Shown here piece by piece: positions 1 to 6,497 of a DNA stretch of 9,721 nucleotides. Position 1 is the stretch's first letter; every line of letters starts with the position of its first letter. A program made the position numbers and the translations under genes. The stretch is from Anaerolineae bacterium (GTDB lineage Bacteria; Chloroflexota; Anaerolineae; Aggregatilineales; UBA2796), in assembly GCA_020851855.1 (NCBI GenBank), contig JADZBY010000367.1:1-9721 (forward strand). Direction: 5' to 3'. The notes under the pieces are model-generated. The model had not been told where the DNA came from. It saw only the letters and a program-made list of their open reading frames with translations, and did not search any database.

Positions 1-12
1 GTGGGGCGTGTT

Positions 13-960
13 CTATTCCACCCGCTCTACCCGGCTGGTCGGCAGAAGTTGGTCAAATTCCTCGCGGGTGAAGATGCCGCTGCCGATGGACAGCGCATTG
101 GCGGCCCCGGCGGCGACGGCGTGGCGCAGCGCCTCGGCGGGATCGTCCGGCGCGGCGATCAGGCGTTGGGCAAGCGCCGCCATGAACGAATCGCCGCTGC
201 CAATCGGGCTGACCGGCTGGATCGGGCCGCTGGCGGCGAACCACGCCCCATGCGCATCCGAATAGACCGCGCCCTGTTTGCCCAGCGTGATGGCCACCGC
301 CGGGATTCGCAGCGCGTGAAGCCGTTTCGCCGCCTCATGCGCCGCCGCCACGTCTTCCACCGCCATGCCCAGCAGTTGCCCGGCCTCGAAGCCGTTGATC
401 TTGAAGCCAAAGCGCCCGTCCGCGACATGCAGCGCCGCGTCGAGCGCCGCGCCGCTGGTGTCCACCCAGGTTGGCTTGCCCAGCGTGCTCAGGTCCGCCA
501 CGAGCGCCGCGAATTTCCCGGCAGGCACACTCGGCGGCAGGCTGCCGCTGACGCAGATGCCGTCGCAATCGGGCCGCTGCGCCGCCGCGACGAGATCGGC
601 ATGAAAACGCGCCCACTCGTCCGGCGCGATGACCGGCCCCAGTTCGTTGATGACGGTCGCCTGCCCGATCTGCGGGTCGACCAGGATGATGTTGGAGCGG
701 CTCTCGCCCGCGATCCAGGTCCAGACGCCCGGCACACCTTCCACGTCGGCCAATTCGGCCATCCACCGCCCGGTATGCCCACCCAGCATCCCGGCGGCCA
801 GCCCGTCGCCGCCCAGGCGGATCACGGCGCGCGCCACGTTGATGCCCTTGCCGCTGGCCATCGGCAGGATATGCTCGGCGCGGAACACTTCACCCAGGCG
901 CAGGCCCGGCACAACCATTACCCGGTCCATGCCGGAATTGGGTCCGATGCACAGTATCAT
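13..960 (-). CDS. PfkB-family sugar-phosphate kinase (1-phosphofructokinase / tagatose-6-phosphate kinase type)
   Basis: This 315-residue protein is a cytoplasmic PfkB/ribokinase-fold kinase that should phosphorylate a hexose monophosphate with ATP, such as fructose-1-P or tagatose-6-P. Seen in the sequence: an N-terminal beta strand ending in PNSGMDR (residues 7-13), SGKGINVAR (36-44) typical of the hexose-phosphate branch, SGSLPP (138-143), a KINGFE variant of the usual KPN-x-E motif (187-192), and the PfkB signature GSGDS (254-258) with catalytic base Asp257. The length matches the family. I chose the ATG at 960 because it begins directly at the first beta strand; a TTG at 981 would add seven residues. 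No clear Shine-Dalgarno precedes either start. No phosphotransferase partner is visible, and the gene is divergent from the amidohydrolase. The fold and activity class are secure; the exact substrate cannot be decided from the sequence. Confidence 0.9.
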   Translation of the reverse strand: MILCIGPNSGMDRVMVVPGLRLGEVFRAEHILPMASGKGINVARAVIRLGGDGLAAGMLGGHTGRWMAELADVEGVPGVWTWIAGESRSNIILVDPQIGQATVINELGPVIAPDEWARFHADLVAAAQRPDCDGICVSGSLPPSVPAGKFAALVADLSTLGKPTWVDTSGAALDAALHVADGRFGFKINGFEAGQLLGMAVEDVAAAHEAAKRLHALRIPAVAITLGKQGAVYSDAHGAWFAASGPIQPVSPIGSGDSFMAALAQRLIAAPDDPAEALRHAVAAGAANALSIGSGIFTREEFDQLLPTSRVERVE

Positions 961-996
961 GGTTTCGTCTTTGTGGTACAAAGCCTCGCGCCGGGC

Positions 997-1002
997 ATTG
1001 TA
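997..1002 (-). promoter_or_regulatory. Possible -10 element for the sugar-phosphate kinase
   Basis: Read on the minus strand, this is TACAAT, one base from the TATAAT consensus. It lies about 36 bases upstream of the ATG at 960. I could not find a convincing -35 hexamer at 16-18 bases, so this is a weak sigma-70 candidate in the divergent intergenic region. Confidence 0.3.
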
Positions 1003-1033
1003 CCGCGATTCCCCACTCCCGGTGGTGTTGCGC

Positions 1034-1039
1034 TATACT
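1034..1039 (+). promoter_or_regulatory. Possible -10 element for the amidohydrolase-CYTH gene
   Basis: TATACT stands in the divergent spacer 63 bases upstream of the TTG start at 1102. It would give a leader of roughly 55 bases. No good -35 hexamer is visible at the normal spacing, so confidence is low. Confidence 0.3.
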
Positions 1040-1101
1040 AGCGGGAATTTCTTGGTGGAAATTGGCCGGTTTGAGGGCGCAGTGCGCCAGCGAGGTGCAG
1101 G

Positions 1102-3090
1102 TTGGAACAGGTAGACCTTATTCTGTCCGGCGGCGTCGTTTTGACCATGAACGAACGGCTGGACCTGTATCGGCGCGGCGCAGTCGCGATCCGCGGCCAG
1201 GACATCGTTGCGGTGGGGACCGTCGAGGCGATTGACGCGGCCTACACAGCGCCGGAACGGGTGGACTGCTCCGGGCGCGTCATCATGCCGGGGCTGGTCA
1301 ACACGCACACGCACGCCGCTATGACGCTGCTGCGCGGTATGGCGGACGACTTGCGGCTGGACGTGTGGCTGATGGGCTACATGATGCCCACCGAGGCGCA
1401 GTTCGTCACGCCGGAGTTCTGCCGCCTGGGCACGCTCCTGGCGTGCGCCGAGATGATCCGGTCCGGCGTGACCAGCTTCGCGGATATGTACTACTTTGAA
1501 AGCGATGTGGCCGCCGCCACCGCCGAAGCGGGCATGCGCGCCGTGTGCGGGCAGACCGTGCTCAAGTTTCCGTCGCCGGACGCGGCAAGCTATGAAGAAA
1601 GCCTTGCCGCCACGCGCCTGTTCATCGAGCAGTGGAAGGGCCACAACCTGATCGTGCCCGCCGTCGCGCCGCACGCGCCGTACACCTGCACCGACGAGAT
1701 TTTGCAGGCGTGCGGTGAACTGGCCCGCGAATACGATGTGCCGCTGCTGATCCACATCTCCGAGACGCGGCTGGAAGTCGAAGAGAGCCGCCGCGACTAC
1801 GAGATGCCCGTCGTGCCGCGTGTGAAGAAGCTCGGCGTATTGGACGCCAAGACGCTCGCCGCGCATTGTGTGCACGTCGACGCCGGCGAGATCAAGACGC
1901 TCTTCAACCACAAAACCGGCGTGGCGCACTGCCCGACCAGCAACTTGAAGCTGGCCAGCGGCATGGCCCCGGTCGTCGAGATGTTGGATCGCGGCATCAA
2001 GGTGGGCATCGGCACGGATGGCCCGGCCAGCAACAACGACCTGGACATGTTCGAGGAAGTCCGGCTCGCGGCGATCCTGGCCAAAGGCGTGACGCTCGAT
2101 CCCACGGCGCTGCCTGCCAAACAGGCGGTGCTCATGGCGACGCGCGTCGGAGCCGAAGCCATGTACCTGGGCCATCTGACGGGCAGCCTGGAGCCGGGCA
2201 AACGCGCCGACGTGATCGTCGTGGATTGCGATGTGCTGCACAACACGCCCAGCTTCACGCGCGACGACGATGCGGTGTACAGCCAGATCGTATACGCTTC
2301 CAAGAGCACCGACGTGCAGCACGTCATCGTCGATGGCAAGTGGCTGTTGCGCAACCGGAACCTGCTCACTGTGGACGAGGCAGCGGTCATGGAGCGCGCC
2401 GCCGTCATCGCCAAAGACATCGACGCCTTCCTGATCGCCCGTGAAGGCAACATCCTGAACAAGCTGATCGCCATCGGCGGCGTGGAGCAGACCGAGAGCT
2501 TCGAGATTCAGGTCAAGGCGCAGCTTCAGACCGACGCCACGCCCGAAGAGATCGTCGCCAACCTGCTCAACGAGCCGAGCGTACAGGTGGTGCGCTTCAG
2601 CCGCTATCGCCAGTACGACACGTACTTCATATTCGGGGACGAATCGCAAGGGCGTGTGCGCTATCGCGAAGACGACGCGCTGAATAGCAAGGGGGACGTG
2701 GACGGCGTGCGCACCCGGCTGACCTTCACCTCGCCCACCAAAGAGCGCGAGTTTGACGACGCCGTCGTGTTGAGCCGGTCGCAGTTCATCGCCCCGGCCA
2801 CGCACCCGCTGCGCTTCTACCGCGAATACTTCCGCCCGACGGAAGAGCGCGCCATTCAGAAGGAGCGCTACCGCTGGCACATCCTGTACAAGGGCGTGCT
2901 GTGCTACGTGAACGCCGACCGGATGATGAATCCGCCCATCGACGGCATGTTCGTGGAGATCAAGAGCCAGACCTGGTCCCGCCGGGACGCAGAGTACAAG
3001 GCGGCACTCATCAGCGAAATTCTGGCCATCCTGGGGATTACGCCCGACAAGCTGATCCGCAAGGAGTACATCGAGTTCGCGTTGGCCTGA
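1102..3090 (+). CDS. MTA/SAH deaminase-like amidohydrolase fused to a C-terminal CYTH-like domain
   Basis: Residues 1 to about 445 form a metal-dependent amidohydrolase of the MtaD/SsnA group, which deaminates adenosine-type substrates (methylthioadenosine, S-adenosylhomocysteine, adenosine). Visible motifs are the metal ligands in NTHTH (His69, His71), APHAPYTC (His191), HISET (His218, Glu221), AHCVH (His255) and GTDGPASNNDLD (Asp306), plus SNLKLASGMAP (280-290), typical of MtaD. MtaD proteins are usually about 430-450 residues; this one has 662. Residues about 465-660 look like a CYTH triphosphate-tunnel domain: EIQVK (468-472), QYDTYF (504-509), RVRYRED (518-524), RLTF (539-542), KERYRW (587-592), VEIK (618-621) and a closing EYIEF. 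Two usual acidic positions are altered (Gln470, Lys621). The TTG start follows GAGG at 1092-1095 and restores the family N-terminus; the first internal ATG would cut it. The deaminase call is strong, the CYTH call fairly strong, and the joint function unknown. Confidence 0.88.
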   Translation: MEQVDLILSGGVVLTMNERLDLYRRGAVAIRGQDIVAVGTVEAIDAAYTAPERVDCSGRVIMPGLVNTHTHAAMTLLRGMADDLRLDVWLMGYMMPTEAQFVTPEFCRLGTLLACAEMIRSGVTSFADMYYFESDVAAATAEAGMRAVCGQTVLKFPSPDAASYEESLAATRLFIEQWKGHNLIVPAVAPHAPYTCTDEILQACGELAREYDVPLLIHISETRLEVEESRRDYEMPVVPRVKKLGVLDAKTLAAHCVHVDAGEIKTLFNHKTGVAHCPTSNLKLASGMAPVVEMLDRGIKVGIGTDGPASNNDLDMFEEVRLAAILAKGVTLDPTALPAKQAVLMATRVGAEAMYLGHLTGSLEPGKRADVIVVDCDVLHNTPSFTRDDDAVYSQIVYASKSTDVQHVIVDGKWLLRNRNLLTVDEAAVMERAAVIAKDIDAFLIAREGNILNKLIAIGGVEQTESFEIQVKAQLQTDATPEEIVANLLNEPSVQVVRFSRYRQYDTYFIFGDESQGRVRYREDDALNSKGDVDGVRTRLTFTSPTKEREFDDAVVLSRSQFIAPATHPLRFYREYFRPTEERAIQKERYRWHILYKGVLCYVNADRMMNPPIDGMFVEIKSQTWSRRDAEYKAALISEILAILGITPDKLIRKEYIEFALA

Positions 3091-3148
3091 CGGCCCGCGC
3101 CCTGGTATTCGTGGCACATGGATGGCAGCTACAGAGGATAGACCGCGT

Positions 3149-3796
3149 ATGGCACAGGCAGAGAACCCTACACTGGTTGTTCGGGATGGGCCGCAGGCGG
3201 GCCTGCGCGTGCCCCTGTCCGGCGAGATGATCGTGGTGGGCCGCGATGCGACGTGCGACATGGTCCTCGCCGAGCGGCAGGTATCGCGCCAGCACATCCA
3301 GATCAAACGCGCGGGCGAGGATTACCGCGTCGTGGACCTGGAGAGCAAAAACGGCACGTGGCTGAACGGCAAGCCGCTCAAGGGCGAAGCGTCGCTGCAA
3401 AACGGCGACCAGATCGATCTGGCCCAGGTGGTGCGGCTGGTCTTCGTCGCCTCGGAAGCGACCGAGCCGATCTCGCCCGATGCGATGGGCGCTGCCACGC
3501 GCCTGCGCCTGGATCGTGACGCGCGCCGCGTCTTCATCGGGGCGCACGAGATCGATCCGCCGCTCAGCCTGCCGCAATACCGCCTGCTGGAGCTGCTGGT
3601 CGATGCCAAGGGCGCGGTGTGCACCCGCGATCAGGTGGTGCGCGCCGTCTGGCCGGACGCCATCAGCGAGGGGGTGAGTGAGCAAGCCATCGACGCCCTG
3701 GTGCGCCGCCTGCGCGACCGCATCGCAGAGATCGATCCCGACCACCAGTACATCATCACCGTGAGAGGGCACGGCTTCCGGTTGGAGTTGGGGTGA
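3149..3796 (+). CDS. FHA domain-winged helix (OmpR/PhoB-type) DNA-binding regulator
   Basis: This 215-residue predicted cytoplasmic regulator joins a phosphothreonine-reading FHA domain to a C-terminal transcriptional-regulator winged helix. FHA hallmarks are VGRD (30-33), VSRQH (45-49), SKNGTW (66-71) and LNG (72-74). The C-terminal part, about 117-213, has the order of an OmpR/PhoB effector domain: LSLPQYRLLELL, then TRDQVVRAVWP, then the recognition helix region ending DALVRRLRDR, and the wing VRGHGFRLE. No receiver domain is present, so phosphopeptide binding may replace aspartate phosphorylation as the input (inference). The ATG at 3149 follows AGAGGA at 3133-3138; an in-frame ATG at 3122 would add nine residues. 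It lies 58 bases after the amidohydrolase-CYTH gene on the same strand and may share its transcript. Its target genes and partner kinase are not visible here. Confidence 0.88.
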   Translation: MAQAENPTLVVRDGPQAGLRVPLSGEMIVVGRDATCDMVLAERQVSRQHIQIKRAGEDYRVVDLESKNGTWLNGKPLKGEASLQNGDQIDLAQVVRLVFVASEATEPISPDAMGAATRLRLDRDARRVFIGAHEIDPPLSLPQYRLLELLVDAKGAVCTRDQVVRAVWPDAISEGVSEQAIDALVRRLRDRIAEIDPDHQYIITVRGHGFRLELG

Positions 3797-3822
3797 GCAC
3801 GTGAGACAGGACACATGCTGAC

Positions 3823-4141
3823 ATGCCCGCCAAAGACCGCTACCACGACGTTGTGAAGCGGGCGCTGATCAAGGATGGGTGGACCATCGACGATGAGCAG
3901 GTGGCGCTGACTATCGGTCAACGGAACTTATGGTCTAGCCAACGCTATCGGCAAGTTCGGCCTTTACCGTCTAGTCCTGGGAATGAGCAGTCTTGCTTTG
4001 CCGTTGTATCTTGCTGTGACGAAGCAATCTTACAATGGGATACTGAGCGAGCGACTCGGAGAACTGGCTCTCCAGGCGAACGGGATACCGCTCATGGTCT
4101 TCGACTACGAGACGGAGGAGGTTGTGGAATGGATACCCTGA
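3823..4141 (+). pseudogene. xisH: Degenerate xisH (internal deletion and frameshift)
   Basis: XisH is one of the factors named for excision of the Anabaena fdxN element and is usually encoded just before XisI. The start at 3823 gives the typical XisH opening MPAKDRYHDVVKRALIKDGW and continues to about GQRNLW near 3933. The expected middle, with the Asp and Glu-x-Lys residues of the nuclease-like core, is missing. The C-terminal half resumes one frame over from about 3932: LANAIGKFGLYRLVLG, then LPLYLAVTK, IPLMVFDYETEEVVEWIP and a TGA at 4139-4141. The two parts total about 106 residues against roughly 138 for the family, so about 95-98 bases appear lost (inferred). The first frame happens to stay open into xisI, so a gene caller would report a false 199-residue protein. 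The remnant cannot encode a normal XisH. Confidence 0.82.
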
Positions 4142-4422
4142 CGAGTGTAGTACGAAATGCAATCGTAGGATATGCGCGCAAGGGACTGAACAGCCAGAGC
4201 CACCTCACACGTAACGACGATAATTCGGTATTTTCGGTTGTGACGGTTACCGAACAAAACGTATCCTTCGTCAGCCTGCTGGTGCGCATCTTCGGCGATC
4301 TGGTTATTGTCGAGCAGGATCGTAATGATAAACCGCTCGTGGACGCGCTGGTTCAGGCGGGCATCCCACGCGACACGATCATCCTTGCCTATCGAGGAGA
4401 AGTTGTTCCGGCAGCAGCATAG
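4129..4422 (+). CDS. xisI: XisI-like protein
   Basis: This 97-residue protein resembles the XisI family, the usual partner of XisH. Seen: an N-terminal helix with RNAIVGYAR (9-17), a beta-rich middle ending in SLLVRIFGDLVIVEQD (49-64), and the family-like tail VDALVQAGIPRDTIILAYRGE (71-91). It is slightly shorter than the common length of about 110 residues. The ATG at 4129 has a very good Shine-Dalgarno, GGAGGAGG at 4114-4121, seven bases away, and overlaps the last codons of the broken xisH, as expected for a coupled xisH-xisI pair. Lower GC than the flanking genes (27 of 60 bases in 4201-4260) suggests horizontal acquisition. With XisH broken, any present role is unclear; it may be an orphan or act with a XisH encoded elsewhere. 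Biochemical function is not established to my knowledge. Confidence 0.8.
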   Translation: MDTLTSVVRNAIVGYARKGLNSQSHLTRNDDNSVFSVVTVTEQNVSFVSLLVRIFGDLVIVEQDRNDKPLVDALVQAGIPRDTIILAYRGEVVPAAA

Positions 4423-4468
4423 AGTGCCGCGCACGGCGTGACCAAGTAACGTAAATGGATATTAGCCC

Positions 4469-4777
4469 TTGAACGGTGTAACGGTAGAACTACCAACTGA
4501 GCAGATACGTGCCTACTGCGCCCGCCGACCTATCCGGCGTCTGGCAGTGTTTGGCTCGGCTCTGCGCGGCAATTTCGGCCCCGACTCGGACGTTGATTTG
4601 CTGGTCGAATATGTCCCAGGTGTTCCGGTCACGCTGCTCGACATGGCACAGCAGGAAATTGAGCTTACTCAGATCGTGAAACGGAAAGTCGATCTGCGCA
4701 CACCGCACGAATTGAGTCCGTACTTCCGCCAGCAGGTCATCGATACGGCGAGGGTGATTTATGAGCGTGCAGGATGA
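4469..4777 (+). CDS. mntA: MntA-type nucleotidyltransferase antitoxin (type VII TA)
   Basis: This 102-residue minimal nucleotidyltransferase is the antitoxin of a HEPN/MNT module. In characterised MntA-HepT systems it neutralises the HEPN toxin by transferring AMP groups to a tyrosine. The active-site motif matches GS-x10-D-x-D exactly: Gly29-Ser30, then Asp41 and Asp43. A third acidic residue, Asp75, sits in KRKVDLRT (71-77). The length is typical. The TTG at 4469 is used because an in-frame TAG lies at 4463-4465 and no other start precedes the catalytic motif; the Shine-Dalgarno is weak. The 3' end overlaps hepT by 17 bases, implying translational coupling. The gene stands 46 bases after xisI. 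The identification is strong because the partner with its complementary motif follows at once. Confidence 0.9.
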   Translation: MNGVTVELPTEQIRAYCARRPIRRLAVFGSALRGNFGPDSDVDLLVEYVPGVPVTLLDMAQQEIELTQIVKRKVDLRTPHELSPYFRQQVIDTARVIYERAG

Positions 4778-5126
4778 CGCCACGCGTGTCCGGCACATGC
4801 TGGATGCGGCGCGAAAGGTTCTCACCTTCACGTCGGGTGTGGACCGGCAGGCGTTTGAGCAAGATGAAATGCGCCTGCTCGCCGTGGTCCGCCTGATCGA
4901 GATTCTCGGAGAGGCAGCTTCGCGCGTTTCAGCGGAGTTGAGGGCCGCACATCCGGACATTCCATGGCCAGCCATCACAGGTATGAGGAATCGGCTGATA
5001 CACGCGTATTTTGCCGTTGATATCGATCGTGTCTGGGAAACTGTCAGCTTATCAATTCCCTCGCTGATAAGCCAACTGGAGACGATTGATACAGACCTGC
5101 CGACGGATTTTCGTGACGAAGGGTGA
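4761..5126 (+). CDS. hepT: HepT-type HEPN ribonuclease toxin (type VII TA)
   Basis: This 121-residue all-helical HEPN protein is the toxin partner of MntA. HEPN toxins of this class act as RNases through the R-x4-H-x-Y motif, seen here as RNRLIHAY with Arg76, His81 and Tyr83; the tyrosine is the AMPylation site in studied homologues. The segment before it, EILGEAASRVS (47-57) and HPDIPWPAITGMRN (64-77), is the usual HepT context. Length is as expected for a complete gene. The ATG at 4761 has GAGGG at 4750-4754 six bases upstream, inside the mntA reading frame, and the two genes overlap by 17 bases. All catalytic residues are present, so the pair looks functional, unlike the neighbouring xisH. 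The gene ends 27 bases before the convergent lipoprotein gene, with no clear terminator between them. Confidence 0.92.
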   Translation: MSVQDDATRVRHMLDAARKVLTFTSGVDRQAFEQDEMRLLAVVRLIEILGEAASRVSAELRAAHPDIPWPAITGMRNRLIHAYFAVDIDRVWETVSLSIPSLISQLETIDTDLPTDFRDEG

Positions 5127-5153
5127 GAAAATTGTATCCCTACTCTTACTCCC

Positions 5154-5978
5154 CTACTGCGTCACGGTGAAGGGGATCGGCGCGCTCTCGATGGTCCCGC
5201 TGTTGTCGCTGGCGACGAATGTGACTGTGTACTCGCCCGGGGCCATCTGCAACGAGGCCGGCTCGATGTAGAAGTGCACGCACATCGACTCCGCGCCGCT
5301 GTCCGACGTCCACTCGTACTGCTGCAAAAAGTCGTTCGGCCCCTGCCAGCGCGTCATGAAGAGCGTGCCGCTGCGGAAATTGCGCGCCACGGTGATGACC
5401 AGGATGCGCGCATCGCCGCTGGCGCTGAACGTCGTCGTCTGGTCCACCGCGCAGCCGTCCTCGTCCTGCCCACGCGCCGTGACGATCTCGTCGAGCATCA
5501 TGCCCGACGCCGAGCTGACGCTGACCGGGCCGCCCTGGGGTGTGGTCACCGCCAGCGGGAGCGGCGTGGGCGTCGCGCGCACGCTGCCGAATCCGTCGCC
5601 GGTATCGGCGGGCAGCGTGGGCAGCGCCGGTTGGCCCGCCTGCGCCGCCGCATTCGGATCGGCGGCGGCGAGCGGCGTCGTATTGAGCGCCACCACAGTG
5701 CCCGGCTGGGTCATGCCGTTGACGCGCACCGTCAGATTGCGCACTTCCTGCCGCGATTGGTCGAGCGCGGCCTGCACCGTGGCCAGTTGTTGCTGCATGA
5801 GCGCCGAGTCCGCCGTCATGGTCGGGCCGAGCGCCTCGTAAAAGGCGATGGTTGCACGCAGAGAGATGTTGTCCGACTCCAGGACGCTGGCCGCCTGAGA
5901 GCTGCCGGTGCACGCGCCGACCATCAGAAGCAGCCCCGCGCCGAGGAGCGGAATGAGAGTGCCAAGCAGTTTTCGCAT
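5154..5978 (-). CDS. Predicted lipoprotein of unknown function
   Basis: This 274-residue protein belongs to no family I recognise. It begins MRKLLG, followed by a hydrophobic stretch and a lipobox VGAC with Cys23 as the likely lipidation site, so it should be anchored on the outer face of the cytoplasmic membrane. A helical, possibly coiled-coil segment rich in Gln, Ala and Leu spans about 58-86 (LMQQQLATVQAALDQ). A low-complexity Ala/Pro/Thr linker follows (about 95-155). A C-terminal beta-rich domain, about 163-274, ends in alternating strands such as GEYTVTFVASD and contains Cys176 and Cys233, which could form a disulfide (inference). The ATG at 5978 fits a normal signal peptide; a GTG at 5999 would add a poor leader and falls in the likely promoter. 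The gene converges with hepT. Confidence 0.75.
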   Translation of the reverse strand: MRKLLGTLIPLLGAGLLLMVGACTGSSQAASVLESDNISLRATIAFYEALGPTMTADSALMQQQLATVQAALDQSRQEVRNLTVRVNGMTQPGTVVALNTTPLAAADPNAAAQAGQPALPTLPADTGDGFGSVRATPTPLPLAVTTPQGGPVSVSSASGMMLDEIVTARGQDEDGCAVDQTTTFSASGDARILVITVARNFRSGTLFMTRWQGPNDFLQQYEWTSDSGAESMCVHFYIEPASLQMAPGEYTVTFVASDNSGTIESAPIPFTVTQ

Positions 5979-5984
5979 GGGACG

Positions 5985-6012
5985 ATAATACCCACCCACA
6001 CCGAGAAATCAA
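5985..6012 (-). promoter_or_regulatory. Candidate sigma-70 promoter of the lipoprotein gene (leaderless)
   Basis: On the minus strand, TTGATT (6007-6012) is followed after 16 bases by TATTAT (5985-5990). Only six bases separate the -10 element from the ATG at 5978, so the predicted transcription start coincides with the start codon. No Shine-Dalgarno is seen before the ATG, which agrees with a leaderless message. Confidence 0.45.
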
Positions 6013-6211
6013 GCGGATTCAGCGTCATTGACGACGTCCGAGCCGCGCTTTGGGCTGAATAATGCCAGCGGATCGGGGCAAAGGCAAGGCGCTCTCACGG
6101 CTGACTCATGAACACAGACCGATGCCAGCGCATGATTCGGGTCCTGGAGTGCCAGGAGCGCTCACCAGCGTCGGGAAAGCGTCAGGAAAGGGCAAGCGGC
6201 CTCAGCCCCAG

Positions 6212-6262
6212 CCCTTCTCTATGTTCGCCGCCCCAAAGGGACCCCGTCGGCACGGAGAGGGG
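6212..6262. repeat. Imperfect long palindrome
   Basis: The arms CCCTTCTCT (6212-6220) and GGAGAGGGG (6254-6262) can form nine pairs, two of them G-T. They enclose a GC-rich loop with its own short complementarity. Block 6255-6265 is also nearly complementary to 6291-6301, so this element may be one half of a larger structure together with the next hairpin. It resembles the C/G-rich intergenic repeats that I recall from Chloroflexota genomes; copy number cannot be judged here. Confidence 0.45.
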
Positions 6263-6292
6263 AGATCGGCGGCCTGGCGCGTGCGGCATTTC

Positions 6293-6326
6293 CCCCTCTC
6301 TACGCGGAGTATCGCGTGGAGAGAGG
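6293..6326. repeat. Strong hairpin with 11-bp stem
   Basis: Arm 6296-6306 (CTCTCTACGCG) pairs with 6313-6323 (CGCGTGGAGAG) over 11 pairs with a single T-G wobble, around the six-base loop GAGTAT. Two more C-G pairs follow beyond one mismatch. It is not followed by a T-run and lies between divergent genes, so it is not a simple terminator for either neighbour. A repeat or recombination-type element is likelier. Confidence 0.6.
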
Positions 6327-6432
6327 CAGAGGGGTAAGGCGCGTTCCTGCTGTCTGCCCCAGCCTACACTCTTGGAGCGATTGCCTCACTCACGGAAAAA
6401 AACTCGCCGCCGCCTTTTGCGTAAAGCGGTGG

Positions 6433-6438
6433 TATGAT
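6433..6438 (+). promoter_or_regulatory. Possible -10 element for the cyclase-ATPase gene
   Basis: TATGAT lies 59 bases upstream of the GTG start at 6498, in the most AT-rich part of the intergenic region. TTGCGT at 6417-6422 is only 10 bases away, too close to be its -35, and no other good -35 is visible. Confidence 0.25.
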
Positions 6439-6497
6439 CGGAATTATTCTCACGATGTGTATCGTAATTGAGATCGAGCGGTGCGGAGCGTGATCCG

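Larger units (their letters stand above)
5979..6497. other. Divergent intergenic region without a supported gene
   Basis: About 520 bases separate the divergent lipoprotein and cyclase-ATPase genes. The left end holds the lipoprotein promoter candidate. The middle, 6200-6330, holds nested palindromes described separately. A small perfect hairpin, TCCTGG-AGTG-CCAGGA, lies at 6142-6157, and ATGCCAGCG occurs twice (6062-6070 and 6122-6130). The right end is more AT-rich and probably holds the promoter of the large downstream gene. Short open frames at 6062-6337 and 6108-6437 have low-complexity translations with no recognisable domain and cross the palindromes, so I do not call them genes. Confidence 0.6.

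Noticed and set aside
1..1041. Plus-strand open frame of 346 codons opposite the PfkB kinase
   Set aside because: The minus strand carries a complete PfkB kinase with all motifs; the opposite frame is an Arg/His-rich shadow.
1033..3306. Minus-strand open frame of 757 codons opposite the amidohydrolase-CYTH gene
   Set aside because: Its translation is rich in Arg, His, Ala and Gly with no domain, and it mirrors the codon bias of the strongly supported plus-strand gene; long antisense frames are expected at this GC.
3823..4422. A single 199-residue protein as one gene
   Set aside because: Its middle (about residues 38-102) is an out-of-frame translation of the XisH C-terminus, and xisI has its own ATG and Shine-Dalgarno at 4114-4131.
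5274..6062. Plus-strand open frame of 262 codons opposite the lipoprotein gene
   Set aside because: The translation is Arg/Ala/His-rich and featureless, while the minus strand has a signal peptide, lipobox and promoter.
6293..6326. Rho-independent terminator
   Set aside because: There is no T-run on either side in the needed orientation, and the neighbouring genes diverge from this region, so neither transcript ends here.
6062..6437. Two small plus-strand frames in the intergenic region (6062-6337 and 6108-6437)
   Set aside because: They are low-complexity, cross the palindromic repeats, and resemble no protein I know.
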